Assembly (NCBI RefSeq): GCF_037042905.1
Contig: NC_087261.1
Location: forward strand, 14,458,217-14,522,216
Reading direction: 5' to 3'
DNA: 64,000 bases
From: Lytechinus pictus
Lineage: Eukaryota; Echinodermata; Echinoidea; Temnopleuroida; Toxopneustidae
Shown here: piece by piece, positions 12,029 to 25,175 of the stretch
How the letters are laid out: the number at the start of each line of letters is the position of its first letter
Numbering within the stretch: the stretch's first letter is position 1
The notes under the pieces: model-generated
Database searches by the model: none
Seen by the model: the letters and a program-made list of their open reading frames with translations, nothing else
Told to the model about the DNA's origin: nothing
Program-made: the position numbers and the translations under genes

Positions 12029-13675
12029 TATTGGGTACTCAAATCAAATCTTCACTTTTGAAAATGGAGTGATGCAAAATGGAATGTAAAATATGAAATT
12101 ATATAATGGCATTTTGAATTTTGTGCACATTTTTAAATATGGGAATAGCCAAGCCAAGGCAGTATGGAAATAGGGCAATTTACATGTATATCATATCACA
12201 CATCCACCATTTTTTTGTTTTATTTGATTATATGAAATTATAATTAAATATTTCGGGGTTTTAATAAACTTGATGATTTAAACGCTCTTGACTGAACTAC
12301 ATAGAGTTATAATATTATATGGCAATTCCACATTTCCGGGGGCAGTTCCAGGATTTATTTGTACAAATGATTTGTGCAAAATCATGGACTCAGTTTTAGC
12401 ATGTTTAGTTAATAAAAAATATCGAGCGAGAATCGTGAACTACTTTTGGTTTCATTTTTGTGCACTTTCTGTAACATGATGCGTATTTACACAAAAAATA
12501 ATGAAATAACCAAACTCGAACTGAACTATACACTTGTACATGTTTGTATAAAGACTTCAAAACGAGGCACGCCATGTAATTCTGTTCAATATGTATCTAA
12601 TTAAAAAGACGATGCTAGCCCGAAACGCGAGTGGAATTTTTATTCTGAATATAGTATACCTGAAAGTTTTGCTATATTCATTTCCCTCCCTTCATTTGCT
12701 TAACTTTCTCCCTCCTTGTATTTTTCTTTCACTTCTTTTCATCCCTTAGGCCCTAATTTAATTTCTTTTTCCTTTATTTTGCGCCGCCGATAGATTTTCG
12801 CGGCCGCTTCAACCCGTGTCCTGGATCCTCTTTTCCCTTCATAATTTCGGAAATATGGATGTATAGGTTTTTTGGCTTCTGAAATCATATTAAAGAAAAA
12901 AAATCACAGCTTGTATTTTCGCCCCTTGAATCCTTCATTTGTCATGTTTTCCCACTTAGCTATCATGGGGCGGGGGGGGGGGGCGTTTTTACACGGTTTC
13001 TTTCCACCTCTCTTCAAATTTCTTTCTCCCGTTTATCCTTTCATTTGCTCTTTTCCTTCTCTCTTTCTTGACTTATTCTTGCGGGGGGTGGGTGTGCCCC
13101 ATGGATCCATAGGCGGTGGAGCAGATTATTATCTTTTGAAGGTTTTTTTTTTCTTTTTTTTTCCTCCAATGGCCGTAATGAGCCCGGAGGGGATTGATAT
13201 AGCGTATCACGTAAAATTAATAAGAAGTTGCGAGCTAGCAAAAAATCGAAATTTTTAGTACAAAAATCCAAGTTTGTGATAGATTTTGACATGATATTCG
13301 GAAAATAATATCATATTTCACCCTTATCCTTTTCCTTTTCATTGCCTTGTTTTCTATTTTTTTTCTTGGTCGTATATCCGTACCCCCCCCCCCCCCGGCC
13401 CACAAAAAAGGATAATCCACTGCTCCGCCTCCCATGCCTTGATCTTTTTTAGCAATCCCTCTGAATAGAATATGGATCCAAGCCAAGTCCAAGATCAAAC
13501 CATTATTATTCATTTTTCATCATTAATATAAATTTGAATACGAGATCAGACGAAATCAATCCGTTCGAAAACCTGTTAGTGAATGCTGCCATCTACGACC
13601 TCAATGAATCAGTGTTGAATGAAGTTGCATGTTTGACTCTATTCGCCTATTCCCGTAATCGTATTTTTCTGCAAA
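12029..13675. other. Intergenic DNA upstream of PSMB2 with G/C-tract repeat
   Basis: 12029-12950 shows no gene. 12960-13440 contains G tracts and C tracts, a GGATCCATAGGCGGTGGAGCA-like end and a partly matching CTCCGCCTCC end, resembling a degraded member of the CAGnGGCGGATCC family. The last ~120 bases should hold the PSMB2 5' UTR and promoter; no TATA box is obvious. Confidence 0.4.
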
Positions 13676-16600
13676 ATGGAGTTTCTTTTAGGTATTCAGG
13701 GTCCTGATTATGTTCTACTTGCATCTGACATGAATGCAGGAAGAAGTGTTTTCGTGTTCAAACATGGTAAGTGTGACAAATACCTGCTTTGAGAGATAGG
13801 ATGGCCTGATATTTAGGAGTGATCTTGACGATTCACACTGCAGGAGACCATTCCCATTATCACCATGATTACCGGCCCGTGCGATTATTATACACACATA
13901 TCGGATGGGAATTTTCACGACTCTGTGAAAAGGAAGGGGGCCCTTAATGTATGCGTGCCTAACCGCCTAACATTGCATGCCATTGGGCCTTTAAAAAGCA
14001 GGGTTGCTAAAAATGCGCCAGAAATGAAGAAATCTGTGGTTTTGTTCCTAGTTCAAGAAAGTTCTCGCAAATTTACGATCATACAAAAAAAAGTAAAAAA
14101 TGACCAATCAAATGAAAAACAACAAAAAACTGAAAATGTTACTGCATTGTTACTCGCTCACTGCAACCTACAGGTAGGACTATGATATGCCAATGCTGTA
14201 CAGAGCACATGATCATTGAAATATCACTTTTGTGACCAAAATTACTAATTTCATACAGTTGCAATTCATTTTTCATTGGCCTTGGGAATAATTTTTGTAT
14301 TCACCAGAGCGCTCAAAAACTTGAATTTTGGGCATATTTTTGTGTACGCCCTCTATTAGTGGAAAGTAATATGGCAAGGAAATTTTCATTTTTCTATCTC
14401 TATTTTTAATTAAGAAAAAAATGATTTAAAGAATCAAATCAAGCATTTGTCCAAAAGAAAAAGAGAAAATAAGCCAAACATTGCCAACCTTATTTTGCCA
14501 CCCTTATTTTGCCACACATGGAGATGTAACAGAGAATGAGTGCCGCATTGTCATTGAAGTTGCATAATGTTAGAAATTAAGTTGACTTGAAGGCATGCTA
14601 GCGGCAGGCCTTCATTCAACATGGGGTCTGAACGTATGCGGAAGCGAATGGCCACTGCAATATAACTTCAGTCCCAGGTTGCACATAATGCAGTGTGGCG
14701 CAATTTAGCGGCGCTCTCACGCATTGACTTTTAAAGGGGCGATGTGCTGTCGGAGGGCAGGGGCTGTCAAATTGCAGCCGAAAAACATGGCGATACATTC
14801 AAGATTTTATGAAATATTTGATAGAAGGTGAAAATAAACATTGCAGCTGAAAATAGACACATGTATATTCAACAAACATTGATGCAAATTTAATAATGTG
14901 AAAAGACAATTTAGAAATTTTTTTTTTAAAAGCTTAACATGTCAAATTCCGGCCTGGGCAGGTTACTCTACTCTAGAAGCATAATTGAACCATAAAAAAA
15001 TAAAGTCGTTGAATCATACAAACTTTAAAAAAAATCATATTATTGCTATGAAAATGTTGAATATTAATGTCATTTATAAAAAAAGTATTTAAAAAATATA
15101 GATCTAGTAGGTCTGGAGGAAATTATTTACTTAAGGTCTACTACCAAAAGCTTGTTTTTTCCGAAATATTGGACGCGATTGCCAAATATCAGGTGCCAAA
15201 ATTTGTGCGCTACGATCGATTTCCGCAATGTGAACTGAATTTATCTTTAACACTGTCCTGTTTATCGTATTACTGAATGGGGATTTTTTACTCACTTTAT
15301 ACATCCTTCCTCATTTAGACCAAGAGAAGATGTTTCCATTGAGCAGTAAGCTTCTCATGCTATGTGCTGGGGAATCTGGAGATACTGTCCAATTTGCAGA
15401 GTACATACAGAAGAATATTCAGCTGTACAAGATCAGGAATGGTAAGTAAACCTTTGGCTTTGGGGTTGTTTTTCATAAAGCTGTTTTCGTAAAGTTCTAC
15501 GTGCCTGTCATGAAAGACTGGAATATGGCAAGCCATGTTTTCTCAATAGTTTTTAATCACACCAAAATTGTCACACTTTTTTTTATTAGAAAAAAAAAAT
15601 ACTTCATGCTTTAATACATACCTGTATTGGTATCTCAGATTCTAGTTGAGCAAAAGTATTTACAAACATCTTTTTAAAATGCCATCCAATAGTTCTATTG
15701 TTCATGATGTATTTGTATTTCAACATTTGATTTTAAGGAAAAGAAAGGAGGGTCAGAAATATAGATTATGAAGCATTGATGAAATGGGAAATATAAAAGT
15801 ATTGAAATGACATTTTTGTAATATGTTTGAAATTAAGAAATCTTCAAAGTATAATTTTGCAATCTTTCCTGTTTGCCTCAGGTTATGAACTGTCGCCAAA
15901 AGCAGCTGCTAACTTCACAAGGAAAAACCTTGCAGACTTCCTCCGTAGTAGGGTAAGTAATGTAAAACCCTCAGGACCACTAGTCGTGTGCTGTGTCTCA
16001 TTTCACCCTTTACTAAGCTAGCCTCGAACTCCAGAGAGAGAGAGAGAGATGCCAAGAGATATGAATTTCATTCCTGAAATTAGTATCGAGGTGGTTCTTG
16101 TTAATTCGTGTCATTGTTCAGGCAATTTGAATGATTTCTTTCTTTAATTGATAGAGTATACGCTCATATTTTTGCTTTAGATAATGAAAACAAGAAATTT
16201 TTAACATGCTAGTTTCGTTGCATGTAGACTGTTCCATTTATACTTTCATTTCTTTTCCTGTTAGTCAATATTGATTTTAGAATATTCAACTTGCACTAAT
16301 TTCTTATCCTGTTTATTACTTATTTTTTTCTCCTTGTGTTTGTCAATTACAGACACCATACCAGGTGAACCTGCTGTTAGCCGGTCATGATGAGACGGAT
16401 GGACCTTGTCTGTTCTACATGGACTACCTTGGTTCCCTTCAACAGGTGCCCTTTGCTGCCCATGGCTATGGATCATACTTCACGCTTAGTATCCTCGACA
16501 GGCATTACAGGAGAGGTAGGGATTGGCATTGAATTATTGCTGATTGGTCTAAACTGGCTTCATTTACACTCCATGGAGTAATAGTAATAATGATAATAAT

Positions 16601-18689
16601 AGGCATTTATATGGTGCCATTTAGCTAGAAATGATCTATTCCGAGGCACATTGTTATGATTATTGTTACCCAGGCTTTAGCTCGAGCTGTCGTCCAGCGC
16701 TCAATACATTTAAGAAATCATTCTTTCACCTCACCTGGGTTGAATGCAGCACAATGTGGGTAAATTTCTGGCTGAAGGAAAACATGCCGTAGCTGGGATT
16801 CGAACCCACATTCCTCTGATTCATACAAGAGTCGTAACCACCAGACCACACTGGCCCCTCTGATCATCCCCCATGGTCTTATCCTAGTTTGTTTGTCTAC
16901 TCACCATTTGGTCTCATTCCCATTTTGCCCATGTACCATTTTGTCTAATTTCTAGTAAGGCTTAACCCATTGGCCCGTATTCTGAAGTCGGGTTTAAGTT
17001 AAACTCAGGTTTAAAGTTGTGGTTTAAGTATGGATGGCCAATTGTTACATAAATCACTAACAGTAGAGATATCATATTTCAGCCCATTTGGCTCTTAATT
17101 CATTCATAATTATCTAGGAAGTATAAATAGATGATTGTCTTCACCATCGATGAATCAGGAAAGAGCAGAGTAAACAAAAGAAACATACAACTTAATAAAA
17201 AATTTGATACTTTTGGCTTCCCATACTTAAACCACAACTTTAAACCTGAGTTTAAGTTAAACCCGACTTCAGAATACGGGCCATTTTGTCTAATATCTAC
17301 TTGGTCAAACATCATGTATGGCACAGTCACATTTCCCCTACTGTGGCCGCACGGCGAGTCGAAAACGGCCATTTTAACATTTTGTGTACCAGCTACATAC
17401 AGGGGGTTTGAATAAAAATGAATAAGACGGCTATTTTTTACTTGCCATACGGCCGTGGTAGGGGAAATGTAACTGCACCATTATAATTAGTGTATACGGT
17501 TTATGAACCTAATTTTAATTTTACAAAGTCAAGAATAATTAGTAGGCCAAGTGGAATTTATACCAACTGGACATTAGACTCAATGAGAATTAGACTGCAG
17601 GAGAATTAGATCAAGAGTAGTGTAGCCCAAGCGGCAATTAGACCAAATTGATAGTAGACCAAATGGGCTTAGCCTATCTGAGAAGCAGATCGACCTACAG
17701 CTTTTAGACCAAGTGGATATGAACCAAAATATGAATTAATACACAGTTGGCTGGGTAGTTTTCAACCTCAACATGGTTGTAGAGTCTGTGCTTTGTATAC
17801 AGAAATTGAGAAAGTTAGCAAAGTAACAGAGCTGCCGTTCTTTATTGAAATTGTGGTTGAAATCATAGCTACCCCTCAGAACCCTAAAGCTGGGGGAAGG
17901 GGGGGGGGGGGTGACTGCCTCCTTGACCCCTGCCAGAGCTTTACCCCTTGACCCTAGACCATGAGTGGAGAGTACTCTACTCTCTTTTCACTTTATATTT
18001 TGCCTTGCGCTACGATTTCAAACACAAAATCTTGGTTGAAACCATAGCACCCACCATATGTTCAAAATATCTTCCTACTTTTGGTTTTAATGCAAAAGTG
18101 ATAGCTTTATGTGTACTATGATTTACTCTGTTGAGTTCATTGATTTTGTCACCACTGCCATTTTTTCAAAGAAATGGACATGGCCACGTTTGTTTTCTTT
18201 GCCACCTTTAACCTTTTGCATATATTCAAATCAATCATTTCACAAATTATCCATGCAATTGCTTTTGGAAAGGTGGGCAGCCCCACAGTCATAATTCTAA
18301 TTCTGTCTTATTTCAATTTTTTTTTCTCTCTCTTTCTCTTTCCAACTTACTCAGATATGACACGGGAACAGGCTGTTGAAGTGCTCAAGAACTGTTTATT
18401 AGAGGTGAGTGTGAATCTCTTGCTTTGCGTTTATTTTAGCAACAAACTCTTATTTGAGGCTAAAAACTCTGCCATACTGTGTTACGTTATATTTGTTCTT
18501 TTGTTTATTTTTATGAAAAAAATCGCAGATTTATGCTAACATGTAAGATTTTCCTCTTTCTCTCTTTGCTACCTTCTGCAGGTCCAAAAGAGATTTATTG
18601 TCAACCTCCCAACGTTCCAAATCCGTATCGTTGACAAGGATGGTATTCACGACCTACCTAACCTCCCTTTACCAGCTACAACAGCCTAG
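13676..18689 (+). CDS. PSMB2: Proteasome subunit beta type-2 (beta-4), complete, six exons
   Basis: Exons 13676-13766, 15319-15441, 15882-15952, 16353-16515, 18355-18404 and 18582-18689 (TAG at 18687-18689) join in phase with GT-AG borders to 201 codons, the same length as human PSMB2. Recognised blocks: [18 protein letters not shown] at the start, [81 protein letters not shown] and [10 protein letters not shown]. Known: this is a non-catalytic beta ring subunit of the 20S proteasome (no N-terminal catalytic Thr), present in nucleus and cytosol. The start is fixed by the conserved N-terminus in an AAAATGG context. Exon 1 is more diverged than the rest between residues 19 and 29. Introns hold a SINE and several inverted-repeat elements. 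Confidence 0.97.
16577..16862 (-). mobile_element. tRNA-derived SINE, copy 1
   Basis: On the minus strand it begins near 16862 with a GTGGTCTGGTGGTTA box-A-like motif and GGGTTCGAATCCC (box B), continues with a body including TTTACCCACATTGTGCTGC, and ends in ATT repeats near 16580. Copies at 28797-29082 and 31430-31735 align with it. Sea urchins are known to carry tRNA-like SINEs of this kind. It lies in PSMB2 intron 4. Confidence 0.8.
16972..17282. mobile_element. 311-bp element with 62-bp terminal inverted repeats
   Basis: Both ends read inward GGCCCGTATTCTGAAGTC and match for about 62 bases with one difference, so transcripts could form a strong hairpin. A diverged relative is at 20728-21018. 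No clear target duplication. Confidence 0.85.
17324..17475. mobile_element. MITE with CAGTCACATTTCCCCTAC ends, copy 2
   Basis: Ends complementary to each other and to copy 1 at 8788-8909; the inner arms share GGCGAGTCGAAAACGGC-like text with copy 3. Confidence 0.8.
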
Positions 18690-19684
18690 CGTTACCATGG
18701 CAATTCATTATATGTTGTAAATAATGTATACTGTATGTTCTTTTGTTATTCTGTTGCTCAGGGCCTCTAAGGCTTGAGTACAGTGGTGGATCCTGCTGGG
18801 TTTGAAACTCCTATTTCAAGGGCTTGTAGTTTTTGTGCACAATCAATGAGTGCAGAAATATCTTTAGTCTATGTGAGGACATGTAGTGAAGCAAGACAGT
18901 CTTGCAGAATTACCGATGTAACAGAGTCTGAGGCTTTCAGTCTAGGTTTGGCATGACATCTATTCAATTGCTGTACTGTTTGTGCAAAATGGTCGGCCCA
19001 TTTTAAAGGATTGTGTCTAATCTAGCTGGATTTGCCACTGGAGTGAGCATTATTTTGTGAAAGAGCGGAGGCAAATAAGGCAGTTGAAAAAAATTAGTGT
19101 TAGGGAAATCACAAGTCCCATTTAAATGCCTTCTAAAACCAAATTATCATTTTACAGATGCTATAGGAATGACAATTCAGAAGTCATTCATCTAAGATTG
19201 TCATCAACTTTCATGATTAGTTTGATACCAATATGGTTTTCCCCAGATGTTGTCCATCAAATGGAGTGATATTGACAAATACAGATCAGGCATCGTTCTT
19301 TTCATCTCGTTTATCCACATGAAGTCTGATATTGCCCAAATCTGGAAGTCGTAAGGAATATCTTTGACTAGATTTGATGGTAAAGCATATTGGCTGAGCG
19401 ACTAATATAATGAGGACCATTCCAAGTTTATTTCAAGTTTGGTGTTGATATTGGGACAAAACAAGTACCAGCTGTAATACTAAACCTTAAAAATGAAGCT
19501 GGTGTTAGATTATTGCATCTACATGTGTAGGGTGATTTCACGTTTGATGTTGGAAGCTTTTGTTGATGTTATAGAGAAATTTGCACCAGGTGTAACACCA
19601 AACCTGAAATGTAACTAATACTGGAATCAATATCCAGTGCTTACATCAAATGCTTAACTAATGATTATTAGTTTGGAAAATTAC

Positions 19685-19690
19685 AATAAA
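19685..19690 (+). promoter_or_regulatory. Candidate polyadenylation signal of PSMB2
   Basis: AATAAA on the coding strand about 1 kb after the stop codon. Position fits a long 3' UTR; not proven. Confidence 0.3.
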
Positions 19691-20026
19691 GTGTGAATTC
19701 TGAAATTGTTTTCATCTTATTCATGAAGAATATCATTGCACAGAGAGTGCAATTCAAAGAAATGATGTTCAGATGCCCCAAACAATATTTAAAACACATA
19801 CATATATGAATCTAACTTTGCTTTGGTCGGGGATAATTGTGTATGATCTAATCAATCTATTTTGTAACAATGTGTTTTATTCTCAGTAGAATTCGGTCAC
19901 TTACTGATCATTGTGGATGGTGATTTCAATTCTTGCAGCAGACATTGTTCTACTGTGCATTATAATAAATACTTCCCGAACACTTTGAGACAGACTCTTC
20001 CGCAGTGCAATTTCACAACCAGGGTC

Positions 20027-20147
20027 CCGTAACACAAATGTTAGCGATCGATCGTGCGCTTGATTTTCACGATTGATTGTACATTGTGGTCAATGCAATC
20101 AGTGGTAATATTCTTCTACAATGATTGCTAAGCTTTGTGTTACGGTC
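20027..20147. mobile_element. Small inverted-repeat element, GGGTCCCGTAACACAAA ends
   Basis: Left end AGGGTCCCGTAACACAAATG is complemented at the right end by CTTTGTGTTACGGTCCCC; interior has GATCGATCGTG-type motifs. A further TTTGTGTTACAGGG remnant is at 20286. Confidence 0.65.
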
Positions 20148-20319
20148 CCCAAGCCCATAAAAAACAGATTTGCGATCAATTGCTGAAGTGACAATGGCCA
20201 AACAGGATCTTTGTTGCCTGGCGAATTTCGTCAAAACTCTTTAATATCGGAAACCAATTCTCTCATATTTGCTATCCATCGCAGACCTTTGTGTTACAGG
20301 GGGTAAATTGCCAATTGCT

Positions 20320-21120
20320 CTCCACCCATTTTGTCTACATTCCGGTTGGTCTCCAATTTACCATTTTGCATACTGGTAATTTACACTTTCATAGGCTATA
20401 CCCATTTTGTCTAATATCCTCTTGGTCTAATACCACTTCATCTATAATAGATGAACTGTTTAGTAATCAAACTTTCATTTGATAAAGCATGAAATAAGTC
20501 GTAAATGCAGGCAAAGTGGAAAATGGACCGCCTGGCCTGGGTATTAGACTAATACCTTGGTCACATTTACTCTACAGCGGAGTCGAAAACAGCCGTTTTA
20601 ACATGTTTTGTATCAGCTAAATATAGGTGGATTGAATAAAAATTAATAAAACGGCTCTGTTCGACTCGCCGTATGGCTATCGTAGGGCAAATGTGACCGA
20701 GGTATAAATAAGAATTAGATATAATGGTCTGTATTCTGAAGTCCGATATAACTTATGCCATGGTCTAACTCTGGGCTGAAATTATGGGAAGCCGAAAATG
20801 TAAAATAAAATTTACATTGTATATTTATAATGTTTACGGTGTTCATTCGTCATGCTTTAATGATGAAGAAAACTTCTAGATAGTTCCAAATTATTTGAGT
20901 TTCATTTGAGCTGATAAATTAAACCTGTAGAGATTTTTGTCACAATGGGCTATCCATAGTTAAACTGCAACTTGTAACCAGAGTTTAAATTAAGCCAGAC
21001 TTCACAATACGGGCCAATGGGTTTTAGACCAAGTGCAGTGTAGACCAAACGAAGTGACACCAAATGGGTTTAGTCTAAGTGGTATTAGACTATCTGAGAG
21101 GTCAACCAACTGCTTGCAGG
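20320..21120. repeat. GTCTAAT foldback, second composite copy
   Basis: Same design as 16895-17760: GTCTAAT arms enclose a CAGTCACATTT-type MITE (20552-20705) and a diverged relative of the 311-bp element (20728-21018), in reversed order relative to the first composite. Confidence 0.6.
20552..20705. mobile_element. MITE related to the CAGTCACATTTCCCC family, copy 3
   Basis: Ends ATACCTTGGTCACATTT and its complement; the inner arms with GAGTCGAAAACAGCCGTTTTA match copy 2. Confidence 0.75.
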
Positions 21121-21219
21121 CAAAGTGAATATAACTCAGTTATGGCATGCTCAGTTCATCTCAGATATTACATTCACTTAATAATTTACAATGCAGTCAT
21201 TTCACTGCTGTACTATTAT

Positions 21220-21445
21220 TACATGTATGTAATAATAATAATAATAGTACATTTCTTAAAAACGCATAACACCTCCAGGTCTCTATGCGCGATTGACTAA
21301 ATCAAACATTCTGAAAGAGGTGGGTTTTTAATTGAACTTTGAATTTCTCAAGCTGGGTAATATTTCTTAATGTCGGTGGTAGAGAATTCCATAGTGCTGG
21401 TGCAGCTTTCTGGAAAGCCCGATCCCCATATAAAACTCATATAAA
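21220..21445 (-). pseudogene. LINE 3'-end fragment (CR1/L2-like)
   Basis: Minus-strand translation gives YGDRAFQKAAPALWNSLPP, then TLRNITQLEKFKVQLKTHLF, the conserved C-terminus of CR1/L2-type reverse transcriptase ORFs (compare [17 protein letters not shown] in the LINE at 35854). It is followed by a short 3' UTR and an ATT-repeat tail near 21226-21247. 5'-truncated copy. Confidence 0.85.
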
Positions 21446-21595
21446 CTCTTCAATTATTAAAATCTGCCTCGCTTTGTTGTATGTTCCGACCCTTTGTTTG
21501 AAACTGCTTTGAATGCATAAATTTTCAGAAAATATTGCCCTATGGACAATTGGAAAAATCAGTTTTTAAGGATGTTCACCAATTGGGAATAAAAT

Positions 21596-21712
21596 GTAGT
21601 AGAGAGAGACGGAGGGAGGGGGGCAAGAGAAAGAGAGAGAATAGAGTATGGGGGAGGGGGGGAGAGAGGGTGAAACTATATTAGAAAAGAGATAGGAAGA
21701 GCATGTAATGGG
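21596..21712. repeat. Purine-rich (GA/GGA) low-complexity tract
   Basis: Runs of GAGAGA and GGGAGG on the plus strand; no coding potential. Confidence 0.8.
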
Positions 21713-22575
21713 AAAAACAGGAAAAATATTTAATTTTTGATAAGAACTACAAGAAAGTATAAAAAGTTGCATTGTTATCTGCTTATACTGGATTTAGTCG
21801 GCTTGTGAAATAAAGATGAATTGAATAACCAAATGAGTTTGTTTGGCCAAACAAATCCCACATTACCTGAAGCTACCCTCAATTGCTTAAACCGATTTGT
21901 TGATCTGGGCCCCGTGAGAAAAGCTTAGCAATTCATCTTTGAGATGTTTTTTAAAGATTGATTTCATTAATTATTGTGTATGATCACTCATAAAAATAAG
22001 CCCAATGATCAATAACCAATAGAGGTTTAAAGAAAAAGTGTCTTTTTTTCAAAAAGAAATAAAATTAAAAAATAATCAAATAAATTAAACCACTCATTGC
22101 AACATCAAATATCCATTACAGATTCATTTCTTAGTACTTTCCATTAGTATTTATTCACAATTGAACATTAAATAATCCTGTGCAAAAAGAAAGAAATAGA
22201 GTATTCCTTTTCTAATGCAACATCAAACTGAATACAACTAGAGGGATTTTAGAATGCACACGTCCGCTATGGACAGAAAAAATAAATTTTCACATAATGA
22301 CCTTTGTTACCATTAAACTTTCGATTCCCAAATCTACTCAGATTATCCTCTTTCACATCTGCATACATGAGGCAAATTTGAAATTGAACGCTTAAACATG
22401 AATTTATCAAAACATATATTTTCAGGCATATAAAGGACCATTGTGTCTGTTGAACTGATGACCCTAATGTGCGATCGGATCATTGTCATACCGATAAATA
22501 AACCAGGTTGGAAGATGACCCCTCAACCGGTTCTACTTTGACCTAGATAACTCTAAACTAATCACTCTTATAATA

Positions 22576-23023
22576 AGCCAGTTCGTAGTTCCTTTTTGCT
22601 CATGATCAAAAGATTCTACGCATGACCAGAGGAAGGTCATTTGTACTAAAGTGACATGGTGGTTTAAAATCTAATGAGATAAGCACCAACTTTGATATCT
22701 TGATTATTCATATATTCTTTGGAATAGTGGTATTCATTTACATCCACAAAAAAAACCAATGCGTCCACGAACGACTGGTATTTCACAGTTTGCCAAGTAC
22801 ATTGTGCAACGTGCTATGATATGCATTCAAAGTAGGAATGCAACAAATACCTTCATAAAGTGTTCATTGGTGTGCTATTCTAGTCACCTGGTCTATTCAA
22901 TTTCTTCATCCTGCTATGTAAGGAAAGCTTACGTAATATCTTGCTTTAAAATCTGCCTATCATAATGAAAGAAATGAAAGGTCATTTGACCAAAATTGTC
23001 CATGAAGTAACTACGAACTGGTC
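22576..23023. mobile_element. TA-flanked MITE with CCAGTTCGTAGTT ends, copy 2
   Basis: Reverse-orientation relative of 11690-12028, about 110 bp longer; flanked by TA at 22574-22575 and 23024-23025. Confidence 0.8.
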
Positions 23024-23438
23024 TATATCCATAATTGGACCAAGTTTGAGTTGATCTGTCAAACATTTTTTTTATTGCGTCAATGAAAACAGGACAGGGT
23101 GGAGGCATAAGAATCTAACATGTATACATCAATAGCAAATCAATTTGGTTTTATTTTTTCAAGCGGCACACTTTGTCTCACCTTGTTATAACGATGAAGT
23201 TTCCCTAGACGAGCAATAAGTTTTCATGAAAGTAAACACGTGAAATATACATTGAGGGTTTGGCAAAATGTATCAAAGAATACAGGGTGTTAATAATATA
23301 AGTATAATTTTGTGATGTCAGCAAGAAGCTAACTCAAAAAGGTTTGAGAAGTTATGTTTGTTTTACTAAAGCTAAGGATTACCACTGCCCAAACAGGATC
23401 AGCCACAAGGATTTATTAGACCATTCACCTGCCTTTTC

Positions 23439-23839
23439 AATTTGGTGGATTCACATTACGGTGCGCCATCTATCGGTTGCAGCGGACAGGCCGAAATTCG
23501 CAATGCCTCATGGGAAAAAGTCAACATCTGTTGCACGCATTAGTATGAAAGTGCATGCATGCATGTGATTATTCTTTTTCAGCGCTGGCCGACGGCAGCT
23601 TGACCGGATATGCTGTTTACTAGGGTGGGAGAGAAATTTCCCAGCATATTTCTGTGCGAAACTTAGACCGTTTTTGGTGAATTCCTGCCATATGGTTTTC
23701 ATTTTTGAAGTATCACAGTCACATTATAGTAGACTAGCACTGTGCGCTGCCTGCGCACGATGTTGACCGCAAAGTTAGACAAGTGGCCTGTTCGCTGCAA
23801 CCGATACATGGTGCACCATATTGTGAATCCACCGAATTC
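23439..23839. mobile_element. MITE with ~52-bp inverted repeats (AATTTGGTGGATTCAC ends)
   Basis: Left arm from AATTTGGTGGATTCAC is complemented by the right arm ending GTGAATCCACCGAATT, including a TCGGTTGCAGCGnACAGGCC block. Confidence 0.8.
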
Positions 23840-24438
23840 TGTCTTTCTCCTACTAATAAATGATATGGGTACAGAAAAAACACCTTTCAGCCCAAAAAAT
23901 TAGATTGGCAATTTATACATGTGATAGAAATCGAAGGAACATTTTAGTTTTACAAGTATCTACCCTAAAGTACTGTGCCGCGGTGGAGGGTGCCTCTCAT
24001 GCTCTTCCTCGACGCCTCACATCATAAGCCCACATTGCAAAAAAGACAGCCCTGTGATGATTCCTGACTTTTTCTTCAAAGTCTTGCTCAAATTTTGATA
24101 CAAAATCTGTGATGCCCAGGTACTTGTTTCCAATGTCACACAATGTTTTGTGGGTGCATGTCAGACACACAAATTTGCTCAAATGTGTGACTTTGTGTAC
24201 CAATCCAATATAAATTCTCTTTCTAGTCAGAGTTCATCAATGTATCATTATGTTTACTCTGATTAAAATCCAGTAATTTCACATTCTTTATGATGAGATT
24301 AGCATGGCAGACAATTTCCACTCATAAAACAAAGTTGAAAAAACAAAGAAATACAGAACAATAAAATACAAAGGAACGTACAAAGGACATACTTAAATGT
24401 CACTATGGTGCTACAAATCTGATCAAATCCTCATTTCA

Positions 24439-24710
24439 GGGCCCCGTCTTACAAAGACTTACAATTGATCCAATCAATCGTAACTCTATGGAAATCCATC
24501 AGTGTTATAATTTTTTCTATGGGAAATTGGCACAATGTCCTTTGTAAATAAAGAGAAGCACGTGGAATTTTCAAGAAAACAATGACTGCATGAATATACA
24601 TCATAGCTAGAAAATATTTTGAACAAACACGCATTATTAAAGTTGACATTGCTGGCCGTCCATAGTTACGATTGATCGGATCAATCGTGACTCTGTGTAA
24701 GACAGGGCCC
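24439..24710. mobile_element. 272-bp MITE, GGGCCCCGTCTTACAAAGA ends, copy 1
   Basis: Ends complement each other through the TTACGATTGATC block. The second copy at 32876-33147 is the same length and lies in the opposite orientation. Confidence 0.85.
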
Positions 24711-25087
24711 AGGTCTTTCTTACAATCACGATGATCATTGAAAAATGAGAATATTCAGACAATCAATTTTTTTTTTACAATCTATACAGTTATCATTCAT
24801 GATTGATTCAAAACATTGGAACAAACCATGGATGCATCACAAGAAATGTGTGGCTACTAATAGCATGCAGGCACAAGCCCATGGTTTTCGCATTGTGCGC
24901 AATGCAGAGTCTGAAATAGGAGACTAGATTCACCCATGTACTGTGGTTGCTTGACACAGACAGAGGCTTTGAAGCTTAGTCTCATCCCTAGACATGGCAT
25001 AATCTGTTTAACAGTCAAATTTGAGTCTTTGATAGCAGACTAGGCTATTATTGCTGTAAGACCGATAACATATTAACTTATCCTACA

Positions 25088-25175
25088 ATAATGGCAGGGC
25101 CTGCTGGGAAAACAGTTTTCGGAACTGAAGTGGCTACCCCAGGTAAATATATCGTTATTATTATCATAATGCAGC
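25088..25175 (+). mobile_element. 3' fragment of the tRNA-derived SINE
   Basis: CAGTTTTCGGAACTGAAGTG and the following CTACCCC(A)GG match the reverse complement of 28806-28860 and lead into a degraded ATT-repeat tail. The tRNA head is missing, so it is 5'-truncated. Confidence 0.65.

Larger units (their letters stand above)
16895..17760. repeat. GTCTAAT foldback carrying two nested elements
   Basis: Outer arms carry GTCTAAT (left) and ATTAGAC (right) motifs. Between them are the 311-bp element 16972-17282 and the MITE 17324-17475. Located in PSMB2 intron 4. Confidence 0.7.

Noticed and set aside
13865-14185. 106-aa ORF in PSMB2 intron 1
   Set aside because: No domain, no splice support, lies within an intron of a well supported gene.
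17100-17415. ORFs of 90 and 94 aa over 17.1-17.4 kb
   Set aside because: They lie within the inverted-repeat elements of PSMB2 intron 4 and mirror each other on both strands.
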